From: Pseudomonadota bacterium | GTDB taxonomy: Bacteria > Desulfobacterota > Desulfarculia > Desulfarculales > Desulfarculaceae | Length of the DNA: 64,000 bases | Direction: 5' to 3' | NCBI GenBank assembly: GCA_018902755.1 | Contig: JAHIQI010000070.1 | Coordinates: 51,974-115,973 of the forward strand | In this document: piece after piece, positions 18,729 through 29,056 of the stretch | Layout of the letters: every line of letters starts with the position of its first letter | Position numbering within the stretch: position 1 is the stretch's first letter | Program-made: the position numbers and the translations under genes | Notes under the pieces: generated by a model | Told to the model about the DNA's origin: nothing | Seen by the model: the letters and a program-made list of their open reading frames with translations, nothing else | Databases searched by the model: none

Positions 18729-19505
18729 TCAGTTGAAACTGGCGCGCAAGTTGATGAGCACCTGGTCGGCATCGCGCAGGTTTATGAGCCCTAAGCGAGG
18801 GTATTCCAAATCTAAGATGGCGTAAAAGGTTACGGAGATCATGGCGGCGAAGATCAGCATGTGGAGGATGTTGCGCCCCTTGGGATTGTAGAGCGAATAT
18901 CCGGCCAGGATCGAGCAAAACCAGGCCGTGGCCATCAATAGATAAATAATGGGCATGGGTACATGGCTGAAGGCAGCGCGTGTGCGCTTAGTGGCCACGT
19001 CGAACATCTGGTTCAGCGCGGGCAGCAGTAACACGGCAACGGGCTGGGGCGAGGCCATTTTGGCCGCCTCCACCGCATTCTCCCAAATCTCCTTTTGCAT
19101 CCGGTTTCCGCGCGCCAATTCAACCAGCGCAGCTTTTGTGTCCGGCAAAAGTGCGTATGCTCCGATGCGCGAGTCCAAGTAGTCCTTTAGTTGCACGCGC
19201 AGGGCATCGCCGGCGGGAGAAGCCAAAATGCTCAGGCGCAAATAGGCCGTTTCAATGGCATTGGCTTCCTCAACGATAAGTTGACGGCGGTGGTCCAAGC
19301 GTGACACCACTCCCCCGAAGGTAAAGGCAAGTATAAGACCCAGCAATCCAAAGATAGAGGCATCTATGATACTTATTCCCGATTTCTCGGATTCGTTCTG
19401 GCGGCTGGACCGTCTTAGCCCAACGCGGTAGCCGATCTCCAGGCAGACCAACATGCCCGCAACCATCATTAAGGTCAGCCGGAGGCTTAAAGCTATAAAA
19501 TCCAT
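18729..19505 (-). CDS. DUF4239 (bestrophin-like) membrane protein
   Basis: 258 residues from the ATG at 19505 with GAGGTG upstream. Two N-terminal hydrophobic segments surround residues 5-25 and 45-65 (SIFGLLGLILAFTFGGVVSR), followed by the family hallmark RRQLIVEEANAIETAYLRL. Two more segments lie near the C-terminus. This is the DUF4239 pattern of four-helix inner-membrane proteins with a large soluble loop. Function in bacteria is not established; a distant relation to bestrophin channels has been proposed for the family. It stands alone between lipA and a sigma-54 regulator. Confidence 0.8.
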   Translation of the reverse strand: MDFIALSLRLTLMMVAGMLVCLEIGYRVGLRRSSRQNESEKSGISIIDASIFGLLGLILAFTFGGVVSRLDHRRQLIVEEANAIETAYLRLSILASPAGDALRVQLKDYLDSRIGAYALLPDTKAALVELARGNRMQKEIWENAVEAAKMASPQPVAVLLLPALNQMFDVATKRTRAAFSHVPMPIIYLLMATAWFCSILAGYSLYNPKGRNILHMLIFAAMISVTFYAILDLEYPRLGLINLRDADQVLINLRASFN

Positions 19506-19712
19506 TATAGGCACCTCATAGATTTTGCGGCCACCGCGGGCCAAGCGCCGGTTGTTGCGTGTTGTTCGGCAGACTTGGTCTGTTCTAGACGGTAATCAGT
19601 TTTACAGGTCGGCCTTGTGGCAGATTATTTCAGATTACTACGCAGCCCCTCCGGTTTCTAGTTATTCATAAACATGCTTTTTCGGCGTAGGCGATGAGGG
19701 TCCTCTGCCGTT

Positions 19713-21095
<1,383 letters not shown>

Positions 21096-21367
21096 GGCGA
21101 CCTGCCCTTCATAATTTGATCATATATTAAATCTTATTTTTGGTCAACTAACAACATCTTCAGTTGTTGGGCATGGTTACACCGTACATCAGAACAAGAC
21201 GCATGGCTCACCATCTCAAAGGGTAGGCAAAGGTTTGTTTTAAAAAGGCAGGCCGAAACTGAATCCTCGACAAGCTTACTTTACGCCGGGATTCAGCCAA
21301 AAGGCAAAGGCTGCGTCCTGGTGCCTGCAAAACCTGGCTGGGATTTTTATGGAGGCGTTATTATCAA

Positions 21368-22498
21368 TTAGAATACGTTTTGCGCCCGCATGGCAATGAT
21401 TTCCGGCTCCGAGAATCCGAAAGCGAGCAAAATTTCTTGGGTGTGGCAACCCGGCTCCGGCGGCGGGGCCGGCTCCGGGGGAGTTGTGCGGGAAAAGCGC
21501 GGGGCCGGAGCGCCCTGCACCACCCCGTTGATCTCCAGGAAAGTCTTGCGGGCCGTATTATGGGGGTGCAGCCGGGCTTCATCCATGTGCAGCACCGGGG
21601 CGAAGCAGGCGCTTTGGCCCTGGAATATCTCGCACCACTCGTCCCTGGTCTTTTGCCTGATCCTGGCGGCCACGGCCTTTTTCAGCTCGGCCCAGCCCTG
21701 CTTGTCGTACTGCGCCCCTGGGTCCACCTGTTCCAGGCCCAAAAGCCGCAGCAGGGTCTGGTAAAAGGCGGGCTCCACCGATCCCAGGGCAACGTACTTG
21801 CCGTCCCTGGTCTCGTAGGTGTCGTAAAAAGGGGCCGCGCCGTCCAGGATGTTGTCCTCCCGCTCCAAGCTCCAGCGGCCCGCCGCCCTGAAGCCGTGGA
21901 TCATGGCCATCAGGGCCGCCGCGCCGTCGATGATGGCGCTGTCCACCACTTGGCCACGGCCCAAGCGCTCCCGCTCCAGCAGGGCGCAAACCATGCCGAA
22001 GGCCAGGAGCATCCCGCCGCCCCCGAAGTCGCCCACTAGGTTCAGCGGAGGCACCGGCCTCTCCCCCGCCCGGCCCATGCAGTGCAGGGCTCCGGTGAGG
22101 GCGATGTAGTTGATGTCGTGACCGGCCTCGCGGCTCAGGGGACCTTCCTGACCCCAGCCGGTCATGCGGCCATACACCAGCCGAGGGTTGCGCTCCAGGC
22201 AGACTTCCGGCCCCAGGCCCAGCTTCTCCATCACCCCCGGGCGGAATCCCTCGAACAAGCCGTCCACCGAGGGGATCATGCGCAGCACCGCGTCAATTCC
22301 TTGGGGTTTCTTCAGGTCGAGGCTTATGGACTTCTTACCCCGGCTCAAGACGTCGGTGGTGTGCTGGGATATGCGGTATTGGCTGGCGCGCTCGATGCGG
22401 ATCACCTCCGCCCCCATGTCGGCCAGCATCATGCCGCAAAAGGGCCCCGGCCCCACCCCGCCCATCTCCAGAATCCTTATGCCCTGCAACGGCCCCAT
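21368..22498 (-). CDS. CaiB/BaiF family III CoA-transferase
   Basis: A 376-residue protein that moves CoA between acids by a glutamyl/aspartyl anhydride mechanism. Family III marks are RILEMGGVGPGPFCGMMLAD at the N-terminus, EVIRIER, and the catalytic Asp in GHDINYIALTGALH. It is somewhat short for the family (often about 390-400) but has both the Rossmann and the linker parts. It could activate the imported acid using an end-product CoA-thioester as donor. It lies 11 bases after the next gene in the block. Confidence 0.92.
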   Translation of the reverse strand: MGPLQGIRILEMGGVGPGPFCGMMLADMGAEVIRIERASQYRISQHTTDVLSRGKKSISLDLKKPQGIDAVLRMIPSVDGLFEGFRPGVMEKLGLGPEVCLERNPRLVYGRMTGWGQEGPLSREAGHDINYIALTGALHCMGRAGERPVPPLNLVGDFGGGGMLLAFGMVCALLERERLGRGQVVDSAIIDGAAALMAMIHGFRAAGRWSLEREDNILDGAAPFYDTYETRDGKYVALGSVEPAFYQTLLRLLGLEQVDPGAQYDKQGWAELKKAVAARIRQKTRDEWCEIFQGQSACFAPVLHMDEARLHPHNTARKTFLEINGVVQGAPAPRFSRTTPPEPAPPPEPGCHTQEILLAFGFSEPEIIAMRAQNVF

Positions 22499-22509
22499 GG
22501 CAACCCGCC

Positions 22510-23670
22510 CTAACCGGCCCGGCCCGCCAGGCGCGCGGCCTCGGCCTCGTACTCCTGGGCGATGACCCGCTCATGATATGCGTTGTTGCCACAGCAGTTC
22601 TCCAGGTCCTTGGCCTTGACCAGATAGACCCCGATGTCCATCTCCATGGTCCAGCCGTAGGCCCCGTGCAGGACCATGGCGTCGTAGCAAACCTCGTTGT
22701 AGGTCTCGTTGGCCTTGATCTTGGCCATGCCCGCGTCCGCCAAAAACGGCATTCCCTGGTCTATCTTCCAGGCCGCCCGGTACACCAGGTTACGCAGGCC
22801 ATCTATCTGGGTGAGCATCTCCACCAGCTTGTGCTGCACCACCTGGAAGGAGCCGATGGCCCTGTCGAACTGCTTGCGCTCCTTGGCGTATTTGGCGGTC
22901 ATCTCCAGGGCGGCCTGGGTCCCGCCCAGCATCTCCGCCGCCTTGAGCACCGCGCCCTTGGCCATCACCCCCCGCAAGACCGTGTAACCGTCGGCCTCCC
23001 GGCCCAGGGCGCTGTCCTGGCTCAGGGCCACGCCGTCCAAAACCAGCTCGCAATATTTCTTGGCGCCGATGGTGGGCATAGGCGTGATGCTCACCCCCTG
23101 GGCATCGGCTGGCAGCAAAAAAAAGGCGAGCCCGTCCCGGCCAACGCTGCCCCGCTGGCGGGCGCACACGATCAGGTGGTCCGCCTGGGCGGCGTAGGGC
23201 ACGAATATCTTGCGGCCGTTCAAGATGAACTCGTCGCCTTGGGCCGCGTACTCCGTGGCGATGTTTATCTCGCTAAAGTCCGCGGCATCTTCCATAAGGG
23301 CCAGGGTGCAGATGCCGCCCTTGGCTGCGGTCTTCTTGAGCACAGCCTTTTTCTGCTTCTCGTCGCCTAGCTCTTCCAGCAGGCCAGCGCACAGCGCCGA
23401 GGCCTCGAAGAAAGGCACCTCCACCGCGTGCCTGCCGATCTCCTCCATCACCAGCACCGCGTCAAAGAAGTCGCCCTCCTGGCCCATGTACTTCTCGGGG
23501 ATGCACAGCCCGGCATAGCCCAGGCCGACCATCTTTTTCCATATTTTTTGGTCGTAACCGCCGGACTGCCAGTAAATATCCCGGGTGTTTTCCAGGGCCT
23601 CCTCCTTGACGAACAGTTCCCTGGCGGATTTTTTTATGAGGTTCCTGTCTTTTCCTATCTCAAACTCCAT
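22510..23670 (-). CDS. Acyl-CoA dehydrogenase, subunit-like paralogue 1
   Basis: 386 residues from the ATG at 23670, with AGGGGAG 9 bases upstream. The order of parts is that of FAD acyl-CoA dehydrogenases: helical N-terminus, a beta barrel (ILNGRKIFVPYAAQADHLIV), and a C-terminal helical bundle (KERKQFDRAIGSFQVVQHKL, QMHGAYG-type segment HGAYGWTMEMDIGVYL). The central GxGSD-type FAD loop is degenerate, and the usual catalytic Glu/Gly position is unclear. It is adjacent to a second, more canonical dehydrogenase, as in heteromeric ChsE1-ChsE2-like enzymes. Electrons would pass to the ETF encoded in the same block. Confidence 0.9.
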   Translation of the reverse strand: MEFEIGKDRNLIKKSARELFVKEEALENTRDIYWQSGGYDQKIWKKMVGLGYAGLCIPEKYMGQEGDFFDAVLVMEEIGRHAVEVPFFEASALCAGLLEELGDEKQKKAVLKKTAAKGGICTLALMEDAADFSEINIATEYAAQGDEFILNGRKIFVPYAAQADHLIVCARQRGSVGRDGLAFFLLPADAQGVSITPMPTIGAKKYCELVLDGVALSQDSALGREADGYTVLRGVMAKGAVLKAAEMLGGTQAALEMTAKYAKERKQFDRAIGSFQVVQHKLVEMLTQIDGLRNLVYRAAWKIDQGMPFLADAGMAKIKANETYNEVCYDAMVLHGAYGWTMEMDIGVYLVKAKDLENCCGNNAYHERVIAQEYEAEAARLAGRAG

Positions 23671-23710
23671 GGCCGACTCCCCTTGCTTGCATCGCATCAC
23701 CACCCACGGG

Positions 23711-24907
23711 TCACGCCGACATCCGGAGACCGTACTTGGCCACGATGTTGCGCATGGTGTTGGTGGTGCCCCCGGCGGTGTTTATGGCCGGTCCGGACCA
23801 GTAGAGATTTTCCACCACGCCCTTGAGCTTGTGCCACTTGCTTTCCCGCTTGCTGGGCAGCATCTGGGAATAGGGGCCGATGAGTTCGGTGCCGAACCTG
23901 GCCAGCCGCTTGACCAAGCCGTCCAGGTTGGCCTTGTCGCGGGAAGGCTCGTAGATGATCCGTTCGCCCCGGCTTATCTTCCAGGCGGTTTCGTAGGAGC
24001 ACAGGATCAGCGCCTTGATCTCCAGATCCAGCCCGACCAGGATGTGCCTCACCTGGGCGTTATCTAGTAGGCCGTTTTGGATGGCAAAGCCCTTGAGCTC
24101 GTCCAGGATTCTTTTCAGCTTGGCCCCGTAACGCACCCCGATGCTGCGCTCAAAGGACAGGGCCTTCATGATAACTTCCCAGCCCTGCCCCTCGGCCCCC
24201 ACCAGGCTTTCAGGCCCAAGCTCCACGTTGTTCATGAAAATTTCGTTGAAGTGATGATGGCCCAGGATGTTGATGACCGGCCGCACCTCCACGCCGGGGC
24301 TTTTCATGTCCAGCAGGAACAGACTTATGCCCCGGTGCTTTTGGGGCGCGTCACGGTCGGTGCGGGCGGCCAGCCAGCACCAGCGCGAACGGTGGGCGGC
24401 GCTGGTCCATATCTTTTGGCCGTTGAGGATGTACTTGTCGCCCTGGCGCTGGGCAAAGGTCTGCAAGCTGGCCAGGTCCGAGCCCGAGTCCGGCTCGCTG
24501 TAGCCGGTGCACCACACACCGTCCTTGCTGCCCTCGGCTATCAGAGGCAGGTGCTTTCGCTTCTGCTCCTCGGTGCCGTAGATCATCAGGGTGGGGCCCA
24601 CCCAGGCCGTTCCGCCCACGCCCATGCCCGCCCCGGGAATGCCCCAGTAACCCACCTCGTAGTTGAAAACCAATAGCTCCTCGAAGCTGGCCCCCATGCC
24701 GCCGTATTGTTTGGGCCAGCTGATGGTGAGCCACCCCCGCTGCCCCAGCTTGCGGGCGGTGTCCATGGCCAAGGCCCAGTGCTCGTCGTAATGCTCGTCG
24801 TCGCCGTAGATGCTTATGTAATCCTCGGGCAGTTCGTTCTTAACGAATTCGCGCAACTCTGCCCGGAATTTTTCCGCCTGGGGGCTGAAGCTGAAATTCA
24901 TCGCCAT
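23711..24907 (-). CDS. Acyl-CoA dehydrogenase paralogue 2
   Basis: A 398-residue FAD flavoprotein forming alpha,beta double bonds in acyl-CoA. It shows the canonical loop GYSEPDSGSDLASL and the barrel strand KYILNGQKIWTSAAHRSRW, with a C-terminal helical domain. The C-terminal segment NTAGGTTNTMRNIVAKYGL is typical of the short-branched/steroid-type dehydrogenases. It is separated by 40 bases from paralogue 1, and the two may form one heterotetramer. Confidence 0.93.
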   Translation of the reverse strand: MAMNFSFSPQAEKFRAELREFVKNELPEDYISIYGDDEHYDEHWALAMDTARKLGQRGWLTISWPKQYGGMGASFEELLVFNYEVGYWGIPGAGMGVGGTAWVGPTLMIYGTEEQKRKHLPLIAEGSKDGVWCTGYSEPDSGSDLASLQTFAQRQGDKYILNGQKIWTSAAHRSRWCWLAARTDRDAPQKHRGISLFLLDMKSPGVEVRPVINILGHHHFNEIFMNNVELGPESLVGAEGQGWEVIMKALSFERSIGVRYGAKLKRILDELKGFAIQNGLLDNAQVRHILVGLDLEIKALILCSYETAWKISRGERIIYEPSRDKANLDGLVKRLARFGTELIGPYSQMLPSKRESKWHKLKGVVENLYWSGPAINTAGGTTNTMRNIVAKYGLRMSA

Positions 24908-24943
24908 CTCTCCCCGAAAATGCCGCCCACCGGCCGAAGGTCG

Positions 24944-25396
24944 TTATTTCCCCGGGCCCTTTTTCTTGACGAACAGGGTCTTGTCGCCTTGCTGCACCAC
25001 CTCGCCCTTTTGGTTCACCAGCCTGGTGTCGAACACCACGATGCCCATGTCCGTCTTGTCGGTGTCCTTCTTGCTTTTCACGTTTTGCTCGACATGGATG
25101 GTGTCGCCGATCTTGATGGGCTTGTGGAAGTTCCAGGTCATGCCCATGAAGGCCACCACCGTGTCGGTCAGGTGGCCCAGGGCGGCGGATAGCCCGGTGT
25201 GCACCACGAACCCCAAGGCACCATGGGCGATGCGCTCGCCGAACAGGGAGCCCTTGGCGTATTCCGCGTCGGTGTGGATGGAGTTGAAATCCCACGACAG
25301 GCCTGCGAAGGCCACGATATCGGCCTCGGTGATGGTGCGGCCCCTGGTCTCGAAATAATCCCCCACTGCGAATTCTTCATAATATAGCGATCTCAT
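24944..25396 (-). CDS. MaoC-family enoyl-CoA hydratase
   Basis: A 150-residue single hot-dog protein. The hydratase-2 motif is seen in VAFAGLSWDFNSIHTDAEYA (Asp and His catalytic pair), followed by RIAHGALGFVVHTGLSA. It would hydrate the enoyl-CoA formed by the neighbouring dehydrogenases. The single-domain length implies a dimer. It lies between the dehydrogenases and aconitase X on the same strand. Confidence 0.92.
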   Translation of the reverse strand: MRSLYYEEFAVGDYFETRGRTITEADIVAFAGLSWDFNSIHTDAEYAKGSLFGERIAHGALGFVVHTGLSAALGHLTDTVVAFMGMTWNFHKPIKIGDTIHVEQNVKSKKDTDKTDMGIVVFDTRLVNQKGEVVQQGDKTLFVKKKGPGK

Positions 25397-25445
25397 GTTG
25401 TCCCTTTATGGCGTTGATCCAGTGCGGTGAATACGAAACAAAACT

Positions 25446-25859
25446 TCATCGCGCAGATTTTTTGATCACCTCGACCGTCCCCTGGTCTGCATCGACCTTG
25501 ACGTAGTCTCCCGTCTCGATGACCTCCAAGGGGTTTTGATCCAGCTTGTCCACGGCGGGGATGTCCGCGGTGAGTATGGCCGCCGCCAGCACCGGCTCCA
25601 CCTCCCCGACGATCATGGCCGCTGGCATGTTGCCGTGCTGCTTGGTCACGTAGGCGATGCCAGGCCCCCCGCTGGAGCCCTTGCCGGTGGGGCATACGAA
25701 TATTTTGCCTGCCAGGCTCTGGCCATACAGCTCATGACTCGGCGAGGGGACCTTGCCGGTGGAAGGCTCGATTTCTCCCAGGAAGGAAAAGGGAACGCTG
25801 GTGACTATGGCCTCGCCTTCGGCCTTGCCGAAGTTGACCGTCCGGCCCTTGAGTATCAT
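25446..25859 (-). CDS. Aconitase X swivel-domain subunit (DUF126)
   Basis: A 137-residue small subunit. It contains the swivel-domain active-site loop GKIFVCPTGKGSSGGPGIAY, with the conserved Ser pair, and EVEPVLAAAILTADIPAVD. In characterised AcnX enzymes the small and large parts together dehydrate cis-3-hydroxy-L-proline (bacteria) or mevalonate 5-phosphate (archaea). One base separates it from the stop of the large subunit upstream, so the two are made together. Confidence 0.9.
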   Translation of the reverse strand: MILKGRTVNFGKAEGEAIVTSVPFSFLGEIEPSTGKVPSPSHELYGQSLAGKIFVCPTGKGSSGGPGIAYVTKQHGNMPAAMIVGEVEPVLAAAILTADIPAVDKLDQNPLEVIETGDYVKVDADQGTVEVIKKSAR

Positions 25860-25860
25860 G

Positions 25861-27123
25861 CTATGCCTCCCATTTCCTGGTAACTGCGGCGCGCACGCAT
25901 TTTTTTATGTCACCATACAGGGTCTTGGTGACGCCGCCGCTCATGCGCTGCATGTAATGGGCCCCGCGAACCGAGTTGGTGGCCGCCGCGACCCTGAGGT
26001 TGCCTTCCAAAAAGCAGAAGGGGTTCAAGGCGCCGATGCAGCTGTTTACCAAAGTGGCGCCCGCCTTCTCCAGGATCTGGGCGTATCCGGCATCCTGGGC
26101 CATGGTGTAGGTTGGCCGCGATATGCCCACCGCCAGGGTCACGTCAGGGTGCACCTTTTTGCCCTCCAGCAGGGAGGCCAGCTCGTCTATTTCATTTATG
26201 GTGAGGTGGGGACAGCCGATTACCACCATGTCCAGGTCGTTGCTATCGGCGGTGTTGAGGGCCTCGTAGCTTTCCCGCATCTGTTTGCGGGTGACCGCGA
26301 TGGTCTCGGGCCGGTTGCCGCCCACGGCCTCGCTCAAGGTGGCGGCCTCCGGAGTCACCCCCACCACGTGGCACATGACGCAGGCCCCGGAAACCGGCAT
26401 GGGAGATACCAGCATCCTGGCCTGTTCCAGGGTCAGATGGCTGGGCAGGCCCTCGATGGCCACATTCCTGGGACCGGCCACTCCACCAATGTAGTAACCC
26501 AATGCGCCGTAGTCCGCCTCGCTGAAGCTCTCGGGCTTCAGGTCCTCATCGACCCTGAACACCAGCTCGGCGTAGCGGTTCTCCTTTTTGAGCAAGCCCA
26601 TCAAGGGCGTCCTGCCGGTGACGGCGGCGGCGAAGCTGGTGCTCACCGATTCCCGTCCCGCCCGGGCCCCGAAAAAAGAGTTGGACAGGATGGTTCCCGA
26701 GGAGCCCGTGTAGCACAGAACATCGCCGGGCTTGGGAATGAAGCCGATGGTGTAGGGGCTGCAGGTGTAGGTGGGCAGAATGTTCAGGCTACGCAGAAGG
26801 CTCATCCGCTCTTCGAATATGTTTTCATCCACCGTGCCATAGCCGCCGCCCAGCTTTTTGAGGACGATGCCTAAATTTTCTCTCCAATACCTCGGGTTAT
26901 AAACCGAGTGCAGCGTGGTGGTGGCCCGCACCCTGTCCATGCCGTCGGAAAACTCCTTCACCGCCTCGGTGGGGAAACTGCTGCTCAGATGGGCATGGTC
27001 CACATCCACCATTGTGTCCGCGCCGAAAAGCTCCCCCCACTGCACCAGCAGTTTCATTGACCTTCTGGCGCCGGGCCCGTAATGACCGTCCAGCAGCTTT
27101 TTATCCTCGTCGGTTAATTTCAT
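25861..27123 (-). CDS. Aconitase X catalytic subunit
   Basis: A 420-residue large subunit of the AcnX superfamily. Conserved blocks are YTGSSGTILSNSFFGARAGRE (substrate loop), FAAAVTGRTPLMG, MPVSGACVMCHVVGVTPEA (Cys residues near the metal or Fe-S site) and VVIGCPHLTINEIDEL. It is encoded apart from the swivel domain, unlike fused forms. AcnX enzymes eliminate water from 3-hydroxy acids that are not CoA-bound. Its place among acyl-CoA enzymes is unusual, and the substrate cannot be inferred from sequence alone. Confidence 0.9.
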   Translation of the reverse strand: MKLTDEDKKLLDGHYGPGARRSMKLLVQWGELFGADTMVDVDHAHLSSSFPTEAVKEFSDGMDRVRATTTLHSVYNPRYWRENLGIVLKKLGGGYGTVDENIFEERMSLLRSLNILPTYTCSPYTIGFIPKPGDVLCYTGSSGTILSNSFFGARAGRESVSTSFAAAVTGRTPLMGLLKKENRYAELVFRVDEDLKPESFSEADYGALGYYIGGVAGPRNVAIEGLPSHLTLEQARMLVSPMPVSGACVMCHVVGVTPEAATLSEAVGGNRPETIAVTRKQMRESYEALNTADSNDLDMVVIGCPHLTINEIDELASLLEGKKVHPDVTLAVGISRPTYTMAQDAGYAQILEKAGATLVNSCIGALNPFCFLEGNLRVAAATNSVRGAHYMQRMSGGVTKTLYGDIKKCVRAAVTRKWEA

Positions 27124-27234
27124 CCGGGGCTCCTTTTAACAACCATTTCTCGGACAAGCAGTAACACCGGGAACTTAAGGCGCAGCGCCCCCCTGGCGCA
27201 CCCGCTCCGCCATGGACGCGGTGGCGCGGCGGCC

Positions 27235-29028
27235 TTACAGCGCCACCTCGACACCCGCGAACTCGTTGTTCTCCAGCCGATGGGCGAGGCTCGTTTTCAA
27301 TATTTTGCCGGTGCCGCTGTAGGGCAGCGCGTCCACCACGATCACCTTGCGGACCTTCTTGTACCCCGCCACCCGGCTGTTCACGTAATCCATGATCTCC
27401 GCGCCCGCCAGGCGGGAGCCGGCCTTGAGGACCACGAAGGCCACTGGGATCTCCCCGGCCCGGAAGTCCTTCTGGCCGACCACCGTGGCTTCGGCTATTT
27501 CGGGATGGGTGTAGAGCACTTCCTCCAACATGCGCGGCGCGATGTTGTAGCCCTTGTAGATGATGATGTCCTTGAGCCTGCCGGTGATGTAGAAGTAGCC
27601 GTCCTCATCCATGCGGCCTATGTCGCCGGTGTATATCCAGCCGTCCTTGAAGTTCTCGGCGGTCTCTTCCGGCAGATTGAGATACCCCTTGGCAACCTGG
27701 TAGCCGTTGTGGACCAGTTCACCTTCCTCGCCGGGAGCCACCTCCTGGTCCTTGTCGCCGGGGTTGACGATCTTCACGTCGGTGAAGGGCAGCGGCACCC
27801 CGATGGAGCCCCATTTGCGCTGGCTGGATTTGTTGGAGAAGTTTTTCACCGAAGCCATGGTGGCCTCGGTCAGGGAGTAGCCCTCGGCGATCACTCCGGC
27901 GATCTTCTGCTGGAAGTTGGTGCCCAGGGCCACGCTGCAAGGCGCGCCGCCGGTGGTCCACACCCGCAGAGAGGAAAGGTCCGTCTCGTCGATGTCCGGC
28001 GACTCCAACATCATGGTCATCATCTGGGGAGCGCCGCCCGCAAAGGAGACCTTCCATCGCTTGATGATCTCAAAGGCCTTTTTGATGTTCAGTTCGGGCA
28101 CCGGGATGATGGTCATGGCTCCCATGACCAGGGACTGCAGATGAGCCAAAAAGCCCATCATATGGGTCCAGGGCGCGGCGGCCATGGCCGAGTCTATGCC
28201 GTAGCGGATGGGAAAGTCCCAATCCTCCTGCAGGTCCGCCGGGTCGTTCTGGAAGCGGAGCAGGCCCTCCTCGTCCACCTCCGGATACACCCCGGTGTAG
28301 GTGGCGTGATAGAGGATGGAACTGCACACCGCGTTTTGATGGGAGACCATGACTCCCTTGGGCTGACCGGTGGTGCCCGAAGTGTAGATGATGGCCGCCA
28401 GGTCCTCGGCCGGGTCCACCGCCTCCGGCTCCAACTCCAAGTCCCCGAACACCTCCCGGAAGCTTATGAAGGGCTCCTGGTATTTTTCACCGGTTTTCCC
28501 GAACAGCTCCGGCTTCAGCTCCTTGTCCCGCTCGAACACGATGACCGTTTCCAGCATCGTGTCGCCCTCGTCCATTATCTCTTTGAGCACGGGATACTTG
28601 TCGTCGGAGATGAGAGCCACCTTGACCCTGGAGTCCACCAGTTGGTACTTCAGCTCGTCCTTGATCAGGATGGGGTTGCAGGACACGTAGGTGGCGACCA
28701 CCGCGTAGGTGGCGAACATGCCGATAATCACTTCGGGATAGTTGCGGGCGTAGATGGCCACGGTGTCGCCCTTGGCCAGGCCCAGCTTGTCGACCATCCC
28801 ATGGGCGAAGCGCTCGCACAGGCCCAACAGTTCTCGATAGTTCAGCAGCAGGTTCTCGCTCTCGTAAAGAACCGCCGTGGAGTCGCCGTAATATTTGGCG
28901 CTGGACCTGAGAAAATCGAACAGCGACACCCGGGGGAACTGGTAATCGTCGAACCTTCGTTTGATCCGCTCGGGATAAGCATGAAACCAGGGACGATTCT
29001 TAAGTTCTTCAACACCGGTAACGTTCAT
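27235..29028 (-). CDS. AMP-forming acyl-CoA synthetase
   Basis: A 597-residue ANL-superfamily ligase. The P-loop motif is IIYTSGTTGQPKGVMVSHQN, the A5 motif is EGYSLTEATMAS, the hinge region is WIYTGDIGRMDEDGYFYITG, and the catalytic Lys lies in LPYSGTGKILK. It joins an acid to CoA at the cost of ATP to AMP. The length and GYSLTE segment fit a medium/long-chain or aryl acid ligase. It lies 28 bases downstream of the TRAP large permease, so it probably activates the TRAP-imported acid. Confidence 0.94.
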   Translation of the reverse strand: MNVTGVEELKNRPWFHAYPERIKRRFDDYQFPRVSLFDFLRSSAKYYGDSTAVLYESENLLLNYRELLGLCERFAHGMVDKLGLAKGDTVAIYARNYPEVIIGMFATYAVVATYVSCNPILIKDELKYQLVDSRVKVALISDDKYPVLKEIMDEGDTMLETVIVFERDKELKPELFGKTGEKYQEPFISFREVFGDLELEPEAVDPAEDLAAIIYTSGTTGQPKGVMVSHQNAVCSSILYHATYTGVYPEVDEEGLLRFQNDPADLQEDWDFPIRYGIDSAMAAAPWTHMMGFLAHLQSLVMGAMTIIPVPELNIKKAFEIIKRWKVSFAGGAPQMMTMMLESPDIDETDLSSLRVWTTGGAPCSVALGTNFQQKIAGVIAEGYSLTEATMASVKNFSNKSSQRKWGSIGVPLPFTDVKIVNPGDKDQEVAPGEEGELVHNGYQVAKGYLNLPEETAENFKDGWIYTGDIGRMDEDGYFYITGRLKDIIIYKGYNIAPRMLEEVLYTHPEIAEATVVGQKDFRAGEIPVAFVVLKAGSRLAGAEIMDYVNSRVAGYKKVRKVIVVDALPYSGTGKILKTSLAHRLENNEFAGVEVAL

Positions 29029-29056
29029 TTCAAATTTACCTTTTGGGCGTGATGCA

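Noticed and set aside
27280..29052. 590-codon open frame on the plus strand
   Set aside because: It is the antisense shadow of the acyl-CoA synthetase. High GC content gives long spurious frames rich in Gly, His, Val and Leu. The same holds for frames at 2988-4079, 16339-17478, 38994-40370 and 53436-54695.
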